The position numbers were made by a program, and so were the translations under genes. From Candidatus Methylomirabilota bacterium (lineage in GTDB: Bacteria > Methylomirabilota > Methylomirabilia > Methylomirabilales > JACPAU01), in the NCBI GenBank assembly GCA_023249205.1, contig JAHFDC010000039.1:1-7017 (forward strand): a stretch of 7,017 nt of DNA, in the 5' to 3' direction. Numbering within the stretch: the first letter of the stretch is position 1; every line of letters begins with the position of its first letter. Of this stretch, positions 1 through 6,224 are shown in pieces. The notes under the pieces were generated by a model, which was not told the DNA's origin, ran no database searches, and saw nothing but the letters and a program-made list of their open reading frames with translations.

Positions 1-222
1 GTCCTCACCGGGATGGGAAAGGACGGCCTCGAGGGCGTTCGGGCGGTGAAGGCGAAGGGGGGGGTGGCGGTGGCGGAGGCGGAAGAGTCCGCCGTGGTCT
101 ACGGGATGCCGCGGGCGCTCGCCGAGGCCGCCCTCGCCGATGTGGTCGTTCCCCTGCCCGAGATGCCCCGGGTCCTGGGGGCGCTGCTGCGGGAGCGCGC
201 CGCGATGCTGGCGGCCCGCTGA
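1..222 (+). CDS. cheB: CheB C-terminal fragment (receptor methylesterase/deamidase), 5' end outside window
   Basis: The reading frame is open from base 1 and encodes the last 73 residues of a CheB methylesterase, which hydrolyses glutamyl methyl esters on chemoreceptors in the cytoplasm. Seen: the motif LTGMGKDG near the fragment start, whose Asp (fragment residue 8) matches the catalytic Asp of the CheB Ser-His-Asp triad. It is followed by a G-G-V-A-V-A strand, the family signature [12 protein letters not shown] and a terminal A-D-V-V-V-P-L segment. The receiver domain, catalytic Ser and catalytic His lie upstream of the window. The ATG at base 13 is inside this motif and is not the real start. 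The gene ends 17 nt before cheA, which agrees with a che operon. The family assignment is firm; only completeness is unknown. Confidence 0.93.
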   Translation, partial: VLTGMGKDGLEGVRAVKAKGGVAVAEAEESAVVYGMPRALAEAALADVVVPLPEMPRVLGALLRERAAMLAAR

Positions 223-239
223 GGAAGGTTGACCCGGTC

Positions 240-2282
240 ATGGACATGTCCAAGTACCTGAAGATGTACATCAGCGAATCCCAGGAGCATCTTCAGAAGA
301 TGGATAGTCTGCTCCTCGAGCTGGAGAAGGGCGGGGCCGAGAAGTCGGTCATTGACACCCTCTTCCGCGAAGCCCACTCCCTCAAGGGGATGTCCGCCTC
401 CATGGGCTATGACGACCTGGCCAAGATCTCGCACCGGATGGAGGACTTCCTGGACGGGTACCGGAAGGGGGAGGGGGCGCCCGACCGGGCGGCGGTGGAC
501 CTCCTCTTCGAGGGGGTGGACCTCCTCCGGCATGGAGTGGAAAGCCTCGCGGCGGGCTCCCCTCCGGGTGTCTCCGCCCCGCCGTTCCTGGAGAAGCTCT
601 CCACCTACCGGTTCACCCCCGCGGAGGCGCCTCCGGAGCCGGTCGGCCCTGCGCCCGCGGAGTCCCCTCCCGGTCCGGCCGCGCCGGTTGCGCCGGAACT
701 GGAGGAGGCAGCGCGCTTCGCGGCCGAGCGGGGCCTTCCGGTGTTCAGCGTGGCGATCGAGTTTGCCGCCGACACGCCGATGCCGGCCGCCCGGGCCTAC
801 GCCACCCTGAGGCGGCTCGCGGAGATGGCCGAGCTCTTCCGGGCGACCCCGAGCCTGGAGGAGATCAAGCGGGGGGACTTCGGAGGCAGGATCGAAGCGG
901 TGGTGGCCAGTGCCGGGGATCCGGAGGCGCTGACCGCTCGTCTGGAGGGCCTGCCGGACGTGCAGCGGGTGACCGCCCGCCGCTTCCCCCTGCCGGCTGC
1001 CGCTCCCGCATCACCCGCGGCCGCTCCGCAAGCGGGACCGATACCCGTGCCCCCGCCCCTCCCGGGCCAGGCGCCGGCCGGCGAGGCCCCCGCGCCGTCC
1101 GCCGCCCCGGTCCCTCCGGCCTCCGCCCCGCGGGTGGCCTCCCTCTTGCGGGTGGACACGCGCCTCCTGGACAATCTGATCGATCTGGTCGGAGAGATGA
1201 TCACGGCCAAGGGGGGGCTCGTGGAGCACGCCCGGAGGATCACCGACCGCTCCCTCCGGGAGGCGGTCGGCCAGATCGAATCGCTCATCACGAATCTCCA
1301 CCAGCAGGCGATGAAGATCCGGATGATGCCCATCGAGGTCATCGCCGACCGCTTCCCCCGGGCCATCCGGGACCTCGCGCGCAAGCAGGGGAAGGAGCTT
1401 GAGTTCAAGATCGTCGGGAAGGAGATCGAGCTGGACCGCGCTATCCTGGAGGCCCTGCCCGACCCCCTCATGCACATCCTCCGCAATAGCGTGGATCATG
1501 GCATCGAGCCCCCCGGGGAGCGAGAGCAGGCGGGCAAGCCGAGAGCCGGGACCGTCCGGCTGGAGGCCTTCCGGGAAAAGGAGGGCGTGGCCATCCGGAT
1601 CAGCGATGACGGGCGCGGGATTGACCCGGCCCGGATCCGGGCCGCGGCCCTGAGGCGGGGGCTGCTCACGCCGGAGCAGGCGGAGCGGATGACGCCGGAC
1701 GAGTTGGTGATGCTGGTGACCGCTCCGGGCTGCAGCACCGCGGAGGCGGTCACGGATGTCTCCGGACGGGGCGTGGGGATGGACGTGGTGCGGGCGACCC
1801 TGGAGGCGATGCGCGGGCACCTCCTCATCGAGTCGGAGGTCGGGCGGGGAACCGACATCATTCTGAAACTCCCCCTGACGCTGGCGATCACCCCCGTGAT
1901 GATGGTCCGGACCGGCCCGGAACACTACGCCATCCCGGTGACCCAGATCCAGCAATCCGCCCAGTTCTCCGCAGCCGAGATCCGGAAGAACGGAGACCAG
2001 GAGGTCTGGCTGCGGGGGGAGGAGACGATCCCGCTGGTCCACCTCCGGACCGCCCTGCAGATTCCCGATGGGCAGGGAGGGCGGGACACCCACATGGCGG
2101 TCCTCTCGGGCATCCGCGGGCGGAGGGTGGCGGTCGTGGTGGACGAGATCCTGGGCTACCGGGACGCGGTGGCCAAGCCGCTTGGACCGGCGTTGAAGGG
2201 TCTGCGGGGCCTCGGGGGGGTGACCATCCTCCCGAGCGGCGATGCGGTCTTCATCCTTGACTTGAACAGCCTCTTCGGCTAG
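240..2282 (+). CDS. cheA: CheA chemotaxis histidine kinase, complete (P1-P2-P3-P4-P5)
   Basis: A 680-residue cytoplasmic histidine kinase that reads receptor state and passes phosphate to CheY/CheB-type receivers. P1 HPt domain: residues 1-105, phospho-acceptor His46 in AHSLKG. P2-like receiver-docking domain: about 165-250. P2 is flanked by Pro/Ala-rich linkers (about 106-155 and 251-298). P3 dimerisation helices: about 299-365. P4 ATPase: about 366-545, with N box HILRNSVDHGIE (412-423), G1 box DDGRGID (456-462) and G2 box GRGVGMDVV (509-517). P5 CheW-like receptor-coupling domain: about 546-680. The length is typical (T. maritima CheA is about 670). The ATG at 240 is preceded by GAGGAAGG at 221-228, which overlaps the cheB stop; the beginning MDMSKYL resembles other CheA starts, although Met3 at 246 could also serve. 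Odd: the F box reads LVTAPGCST, lacking both usual phenylalanines, while all other nucleotide-binding motifs are intact. Confidence 0.97.
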   Translation: MDMSKYLKMYISESQEHLQKMDSLLLELEKGGAEKSVIDTLFREAHSLKGMSASMGYDDLAKISHRMEDFLDGYRKGEGAPDRAAVDLLFEGVDLLRHGVESLAAGSPPGVSAPPFLEKLSTYRFTPAEAPPEPVGPAPAESPPGPAAPVAPELEEAARFAAERGLPVFSVAIEFAADTPMPAARAYATLRRLAEMAELFRATPSLEEIKRGDFGGRIEAVVASAGDPEALTARLEGLPDVQRVTARRFPLPAAAPASPAAAPQAGPIPVPPPLPGQAPAGEAPAPSAAPVPPASAPRVASLLRVDTRLLDNLIDLVGEMITAKGGLVEHARRITDRSLREAVGQIESLITNLHQQAMKIRMMPIEVIADRFPRAIRDLARKQGKELEFKIVGKEIELDRAILEALPDPLMHILRNSVDHGIEPPGEREQAGKPRAGTVRLEAFREKEGVAIRISDDGRGIDPARIRAAALRRGLLTPEQAERMTPDELVMLVTAPGCSTAEAVTDVSGRGVGMDVVRATLEAMRGHLLIESEVGRGTDIILKLPLTLAITPVMMVRTGPEHYAIPVTQIQQSAQFSAAEIRKNGDQEVWLRGEETIPLVHLRTALQIPDGQGGRDTHMAVLSGIRGRRVAVVVDEILGYRDAVAKPLGPALKGLRGLGGVTILPSGDAVFILDLNSLFG

Positions 2283-2290
2283 GCGGACGC

Positions 2291-3388
2291 ATGGGCGGTG
2301 CGGGGGAGGAGACGCGCGGGGAGGTGGAGGCGTTGGCGGCGGCGGCTGTAGAGGCCATGGGCCAAGCTACCAAGGCGCTCATGGCACTGCTGGATCTGCC
2401 GGTCCGGTCGGGCTCCCCCCGGGCGCAGTGCCTGCCGGCCGCCTCGGCGGCCCGGGCCCTGCGGGAGGCGCCGAGGGTCGGGGCTGCCCTGTCCTTCTCG
2501 GTGACCGGCGATCCCGAGGGGGCCCTCCTGGTCTTCTTCCCGCCCGCGGGCGTCCTGGCGCTGACCTCCCGCCTCACCGGTCAGCCGCAGCCGGAGGCGG
2601 GGATCGCCGGCACTCTGGGAGAATCGGCCCTGAAAGAGGCGGGGAACATCCTGGCCTCCGCGTACCTGTCGGCCGCCAGCCGCTGGGCGGGAAGGGTGCT
2701 CCGGCCCTCCGTCCCCCGCCTGACTCCGGACTGGAGCGGGGCGGGGGCCGATGGTGCCCTCCACGGACTTCTCCCCGAGGCGGGCACGGTCCTGTTGGTC
2801 GAGATCCCCTTCGGGGCCGGCCGGCTCGTGAAGGGCCGGGTCCTCTGGTTTCCGGGGACGCAGACCCGCGGCGGCCTCCTTCGGTGGGGCCAGGGATTCG
2901 GGCCGGAGGTCATCCGCGTTCCGGCTGCAACCTTCGCCGCAGGGCGGGAGCCGGACCGCCTGTGGATCGTGGGGCTGGGCTCCTGCGTGGGGGTTGCGCT
3001 CTACGACCCGGTGGCGCACGTGGGGGGGCTCGCGCACGTCCTGGTCCCGACGGGGGGAAAGGGCGCGGACGGGCGCTGGCCGGCGGCGAGCCCGGAGCGG
3101 GCGGTCGCGGCCATGCTCCAGGCGGTCGCCGCCAGCGGCGGGGAGCCGGGGCGTTGCGTGGCCAAGCTCGCCGGGGGGGGCCAGGCCTTTGAGGGCGTGC
3201 TCGGGCGGGGGAAGTCCCAGCCGGTCGGGCCCCAGACGGCGGCGGCCGTCCGGGCGGAGCTCGGCCGGCGGGGGATCATGGTGGTGGCGGAGGCCATCTC
3301 GCCCGAGCCCGGGCGAAGCATGGAGCTGGACCTGGCCTCCGGGACCGTGACGGTGCGCGGGCAGGGCGGGAAAATGCAGGTGCTGTGA
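2291..3388 (+). CDS. CheC-CheD fusion: CheY-P phosphatase domain joined to receptor glutamine deamidase domain
   Basis: A 365-residue protein with two chemotaxis adaptation domains. N-terminal part, about 1-187, is CheC-like (family role: CheY-P dephosphorylation). Residues S112, E116, N119 and P142 fit the CheC/FliY active-site pattern [DS]-x3-E-x2-N-x22-P exactly. The pseudo-symmetric first site near residues 17-38 keeps the hydrophobic frame but lacks the Glu and Asn. C-terminal part, about 206-365, is CheD-like (deamidates receptor glutamines). GLGSCVGVALYDPV holds Cys232, and His249 in LAHVLVP lies 17 residues later, the spacing of Cys27/His44 in T. maritima CheD. The position of the third active-site residue, Thr21, is Ile226. 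The frame is continuous across a short linker (about 188-205). The CheC half is near 187 residues and the CheD half near 160, each close to the stand-alone length. The gene starts 8 nt after cheA. Its RBS is weak (AGGCGG); GTG at 2324, behind GGGGGAGGAG at 2302-2311, is an alternative start that would remove 11 residues. Confidence 0.85.
   Translation: MGGAGEETRGEVEALAAAAVEAMGQATKALMALLDLPVRSGSPRAQCLPAASAARALREAPRVGAALSFSVTGDPEGALLVFFPPAGVLALTSRLTGQPQPEAGIAGTLGESALKEAGNILASAYLSAASRWAGRVLRPSVPRLTPDWSGAGADGALHGLLPEAGTVLLVEIPFGAGRLVKGRVLWFPGTQTRGGLLRWGQGFGPEVIRVPAATFAAGREPDRLWIVGLGSCVGVALYDPVAHVGGLAHVLVPTGGKGADGRWPAASPERAVAAMLQAVAASGGEPGRCVAKLAGGGQAFEGVLGRGKSQPVGPQTAAAVRAELGRRGIMVVAEAISPEPGRSMELDLASGTVTVRGQGGKMQVL
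2302..2311 (+). promoter_or_regulatory. Possible internal Shine-Dalgarno for alternative GTG start of the cheC-cheD fusion gene
   Basis: GGGGGAGGAG lies 12 nt before an in-frame GTG at 2324 and is a better anti-SD match than anything in front of the ATG at 2291. The first 11 residues of the ATG version carry no recognisable domain, so the true start is uncertain. The spacing is longer than optimal. Confidence 0.3.
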
Positions 3389-3400
3389 GGGGGGCGCGGA

Positions 3401-4270
3401 ATGGATGCCAACCTTCAGGCCAAGTATCGGGTCCTGACCGGCCGCCTCGGCGCGCTGGGCCGGATCTTGGTCGCCTTCTCGGGGGGCGTGGATAGCACCT
3501 TCGTCCTCAAGGCGGCTGTGGAAGCCTGCGGGCCGGGGGCGCTGGCCGTCACCGCGGTCTCACCGGCGGTCCCGGCTCGCGAGCAGGAGGAGGCGGTGGC
3601 CCTGGCAGCCCTCCTTCAGGCGCGGCACCGGTTGCTCCCAACGGCGGAGATGGATGACGCGAACTACGTCGCCAACCCGACAAACCGCTGCTACTTCTGC
3701 AAGCGAGAACTCCACGTGCACCTCGGGCGGTTGGCAGCAGCGGAGGGGTACGCGGCGGTGGTGGACGGGGTGAACCGGGACGATCTGCACGACTGGCGGC
3801 CGGGGCGACAGGCGGCGGCGGAGCGTGGAGTTGTGAGCCCGCTGGTGGAGGCGGACTTCACCAAGGCCGAGATCCGGGCCGCCTCGCAGGCGCTCGGCCT
3901 CCCCACCTGGGACAAGCCGGCCATGCCCTGCCTCGCCTCCCGCTTCCCCTACGGGACGCCCATCACCGTGGAGGGGCTCCGGCGGGTGGAGCGGGCCGAG
4001 GCGATCCTCCGGGAGCACGGCTTCCGGGAGCTGCGGGTCCGGCACTTCGGCGAGGCGGCTCGAATCGAGGTGGCGCCGGCGGAACTCCCGCGGTTGCTCG
4101 AGCCTAACCGGGGGGCGGCCGTCGCGGCGGCGCTCCGGGCGGTGGGCTACCGGACGGTGGCGGTGGACCCGGAGGGGTTCCGGTCGGGGAAGCTCAACGC
4201 GCACCTGGTGGCGGGTACGAGGGGGGCGGCAGCGCGGACCGCGGGGGGCGCGGCCGAGCCGAGGGAATAA
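3401..4270 (+). CDS. larE: LarE-type PP-loop ATP-dependent sulfur transferase (adenine-nucleotide alpha hydrolase family)
   Basis: A 289-residue cytoplasmic enzyme of the LarE family. LarE adenylates the pyridinium dicarboxylate carboxyls and donates sulfur while making the nickel-pincer nucleotide of lactate racemase. Seen: the PP-loop AFSGGVDST (25-33); CYFCK with Cys97 and Cys100; VDGVNRDDLHDWRPGR (121-136); and PCLASRFPYG with Cys177, which by local motif matches the sacrificial Cys176 of Lactobacillus LarE. Three cysteines at these places mark the subgroup reported to hold a [4Fe-4S] cluster instead of sacrificing a protein cysteine; that link is by analogy. The length is near the family norm, with an Ala/Gly-rich tail after residue 266. 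The ATG follows GAGGGGGG (3387-3394) by 6 nt and lies 12 nt after the CheC-CheD gene. No larA, larB or larC is in the window, so the actual substrate is open. The family call is strong and the pathway call weak. Confidence 0.88.
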   Translation: MDANLQAKYRVLTGRLGALGRILVAFSGGVDSTFVLKAAVEACGPGALAVTAVSPAVPAREQEEAVALAALLQARHRLLPTAEMDDANYVANPTNRCYFCKRELHVHLGRLAAAEGYAAVVDGVNRDDLHDWRPGRQAAAERGVVSPLVEADFTKAEIRAASQALGLPTWDKPAMPCLASRFPYGTPITVEGLRRVERAEAILREHGFRELRVRHFGEAARIEVAPAELPRLLEPNRGAAVAAALRAVGYRTVAVDPEGFRSGKLNAHLVAGTRGAAARTAGGAAEPRE

Positions 4271-4273
4271 CGG

Positions 4274-6139
4274 ATGGAAACGATCCTGGTCATTGACGAC
4301 GAACTGTTCATGCGCCGGCTCTGCGACGACATGCTGGCCCTGCGGGGCTTCAAGGTTCTCACCGCGGAGAACGCCAAGGAGGGGCTGGCCAGATTGGAGA
4401 AGGGGGGGATTGATGTCGTCCTCCTGGACATCATGATGCCGGACCTCACCGGCATCGAGTTCCTCCCGGTGATCAAGAAGACCGACCCGAGCATCTCCGT
4501 CATCATCATGACGGCCTATGCCTCGCTGGAGACGGCCATCGAGGCCCTGAAGAAAGGGGCCTACGACTACATCCGGAAGCCCTTCCGGCCGCACGAACTG
4601 TACCACGCGGTGGACAAGGCCACCGGGCGGCGACGGGTCGAGCTGGAGAACAGGCGGCTCCTGCACGCTCTCCAGGGCAAGGTGAAGGAGCTCACCACCC
4701 TGAACCGGGTGGGGAAGTTCATCCACTCCCTCCTGGAGGTTGACCGCCTCCTGGAGCAGGTCGTCCTCTCCATCGCGGCCGTGATGGGGGTGGAGATCGT
4801 CTCCATCATGCTGGTGGAGGGGGAGACCGGCGACATGACGATCCGGGCGGCCACGGGACTCCCGGAGGAGGTCGTCACGACGACCCGGCAGAAGGTGGGG
4901 AACGGCATCGCCGGCTGGGTGGCGGAGAAGGGGGAGCCGCTCCTCATCCAAGATATCGAGAAAGACTCTCGCATCAGCAAGCGGGCGAGCGACGCCAAGT
5001 ACAGGACCAAGTCGCTCCTCAGCGTGCCTCTGCTCGGCAGGGACGGCGCCCTCGGCGTCATCAACGTGAACCGGAAGAGTTCGGGAGAGACCTTCACGGA
5101 GCACGACCTCGAGCTGCTCACCACCTTCAGCAGCCAGACCGCGGTCGCCCTGGAGAACGCAGCCCTTCACAGCCGGGTAAGGGATTTCAACGGCGCAGTG
5201 GAGGAGAAGGTCCGGCAGGCGACCGCCGAACTGGCTCAGCAAAACACCGACCTGGACCGAGCCAACGCGGTGCTCCGGGAGAATTACCTGCACACGCTCG
5301 GCTCCCTGGTGGCCACCCTGGAGGCCCGGGACGGGTACACCCGAAACCACTCGGAGCGGGTTACCCGCCTCGCCGCGCTGATCGCCGCGGAAGTGGGGTT
5401 CTCCGAGGCGCAGATCAGCACCCTGTGGGTGGCGGGGATGCTCCACGACCTGGGCAAGGTCGGGGTTCCGGACGAGATCCTGAACAATGGCGACCGGCTG
5501 AGCCCCGAGCAGCGGCTGGTGATGGAGCGTCACCCGGAGATCGGGGCCCGGATCGTGGAGCCGATCCCGTTTCTCCAGGGGGTGAAGGAGGTCATCCTCC
5601 AGCACGAGGAACGGCACGACGGCAGCGGGTACCCCCGGAAGCTCAAGGGGGAGGCGATTCTGCCGGAGGCCCGGGTTCTCGCCGTGGCGGACACCTACGA
5701 TGCGATGATCTCCCGGCGGCAGTATCAGGGCAGGATCCTCAGCCACCAGGACGTTGTGGCGGAGCTCCAGCGCGTGGCCGGCAGTCAGTTGGACCCGGAA
5801 TCCGTGACGGGCTTGTGCCGGCTGGATCAGGCGATGGTGGAGGCCCTCTATGCCGGTGTCGCCCCCGGCTCCGAACCGTCCCGGGGGCTGACGGGAGTCC
5901 AGGAGCCGCCGGACGAAGCGCCGGAGCCGCTCCCGTCCCCGGAGGTGGCCGCGGCACCGGCTCCGCCGAGCGGGAACGGCCAGGAGACGGTCCCCTGCCG
6001 CTGCTCCAACTGTCAGGCAGCCTTCCGCGTGAGGGCAGCCGTCATCCCGGCCGGGGGGGCCAGGATTCGCTGCCCGCGGTGCGGACAGGCGATCCCGGTC
6101 CGCTCGCCCCTGGAAGCGCCGGCCCCGTTGCCTTCGTGA
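4274..6139 (+). CDS. Response regulator: REC-GAF-HD-GYP with C-terminal MJ0042-like zinc ribbon; predicted c-di-GMP phosphodiesterase
   Basis: A 621-residue cytoplasmic regulator. Receiver, 1-120: acidic pair D8/D9, phospho-acceptor D52 in LLDIMMP, T80 and K102. GAF domain, about 155-298, ligand unknown. A charged helix follows, about 298-340, probably coiled coil. HD-GYP domain, about 341-525: H359 in RNHSERV, HDLGKVGVPD with H391/D392/K395, H420, HEERHDGSGYP (444-454) and D473. HD-GYP proteins hydrolyse cyclic-di-GMP. The second His of the usual HHE metal pair is Glu445 here, so activity is likely but not certain. A Pro/Ala-rich linker (about 530-572) leads to a zinc ribbon with C577-x2-C580 and C600-x2-C603 (plus C575), matching the MJ0042 pattern. 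The start METILVIDD is a standard receiver beginning; GAGGGA (4261-4266) inside the end of larE is the RBS and the gap to larE is 3 nt. The receiver is a plausible target of the CheA in the same operon. Confidence 0.92.
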   Translation: METILVIDDELFMRRLCDDMLALRGFKVLTAENAKEGLARLEKGGIDVVLLDIMMPDLTGIEFLPVIKKTDPSISVIIMTAYASLETAIEALKKGAYDYIRKPFRPHELYHAVDKATGRRRVELENRRLLHALQGKVKELTTLNRVGKFIHSLLEVDRLLEQVVLSIAAVMGVEIVSIMLVEGETGDMTIRAATGLPEEVVTTTRQKVGNGIAGWVAEKGEPLLIQDIEKDSRISKRASDAKYRTKSLLSVPLLGRDGALGVINVNRKSSGETFTEHDLELLTTFSSQTAVALENAALHSRVRDFNGAVEEKVRQATAELAQQNTDLDRANAVLRENYLHTLGSLVATLEARDGYTRNHSERVTRLAALIAAEVGFSEAQISTLWVAGMLHDLGKVGVPDEILNNGDRLSPEQRLVMERHPEIGARIVEPIPFLQGVKEVILQHEERHDGSGYPRKLKGEAILPEARVLAVADTYDAMISRRQYQGRILSHQDVVAELQRVAGSQLDPESVTGLCRLDQAMVEALYAGVAPGSEPSRGLTGVQEPPDEAPEPLPSPEVAAAPAPPSGNGQETVPCRCSNCQAAFRVRAAVIPAGGARIRCPRCGQAIPVRSPLEAPAPLPS

Positions 6140-6224
6140 CCCGGGACAACCCGGGCGGCCCGACGCCGCAGGAAAACAGAACGGCCACCCCTTGCGGGGT
6201 GGCCGGTCGCGTTTCCGGGAGCAG
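6140..6224. other. Convergent intergenic region
   Basis: Eighty-five bases separate the ends of two converging genes. It contains the CCCGGG-ACAA-CCCGGG palindromic pair at 6140-6155, directly after the regulator's stop codon, and the hairpin terminator at 6182-6205. Nothing else is recognisable. Confidence 0.7.
6182..6205. terminator. Bidirectional rho-independent-like terminator hairpin
   Basis: CGGCCACCCC (6182-6191), loop TTGC, GGGGTGGCCG (6196-6205): a perfect 10-bp GC-rich stem. Read on the - strand it is followed by TTCTGTTTT, a fair U-rich tail that suits the dehydrogenase gene ending at 6225. Read on the + strand the tail is weak (GTCGCGTTT). It lies between convergent genes and probably serves both, more strongly the - strand. 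Confidence 0.72.

Noticed and set aside
1011..2093. A 360-codon open frame on the - strand opposite cheA
   Set aside because: It lies opposite the conserved P3 to P5 domains of CheA, and the translation is low complexity with no family motif.
3173..3180. Run of eight G in the CheD half, considered as a phase-variable or frameshift site
   Set aside because: CheD-like sequence continues in the same frame on both sides (KLAGGGQAF to the terminal strand). G runs of 7 occur elsewhere in the window by composition alone.
2428..3192. A 254-codon + strand frame overlapping the CheC-CheD gene
   Set aside because: Out of frame with clear CheC and CheD motifs and dominated by Gly, Arg and Pro; a shadow frame.
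3560..5746. A 728-codon open frame on the - strand opposite larE and the HD-GYP regulator
   Set aside because: It is antisense to two genes with clear domain motifs. Its translation is rich in Arg, Pro, His and Gly with no recognisable domain, as expected of the GC-driven shadow frame in a GC-rich genome.
240..6139. Internal promoters in the che operon
   Set aside because: Gaps of 3 to 17 nt leave no room, and I saw no convincing -35/-10 pair inside the coding regions.
6140..6155. CCCGGG-ACAA-CCCGGG palindromic pair after the regulator stop, considered as an operator or second terminator
   Set aside because: CCCGGG is a common self-complementary word at this GC content, there is no T-run after it, and no promoter nearby to regulate.
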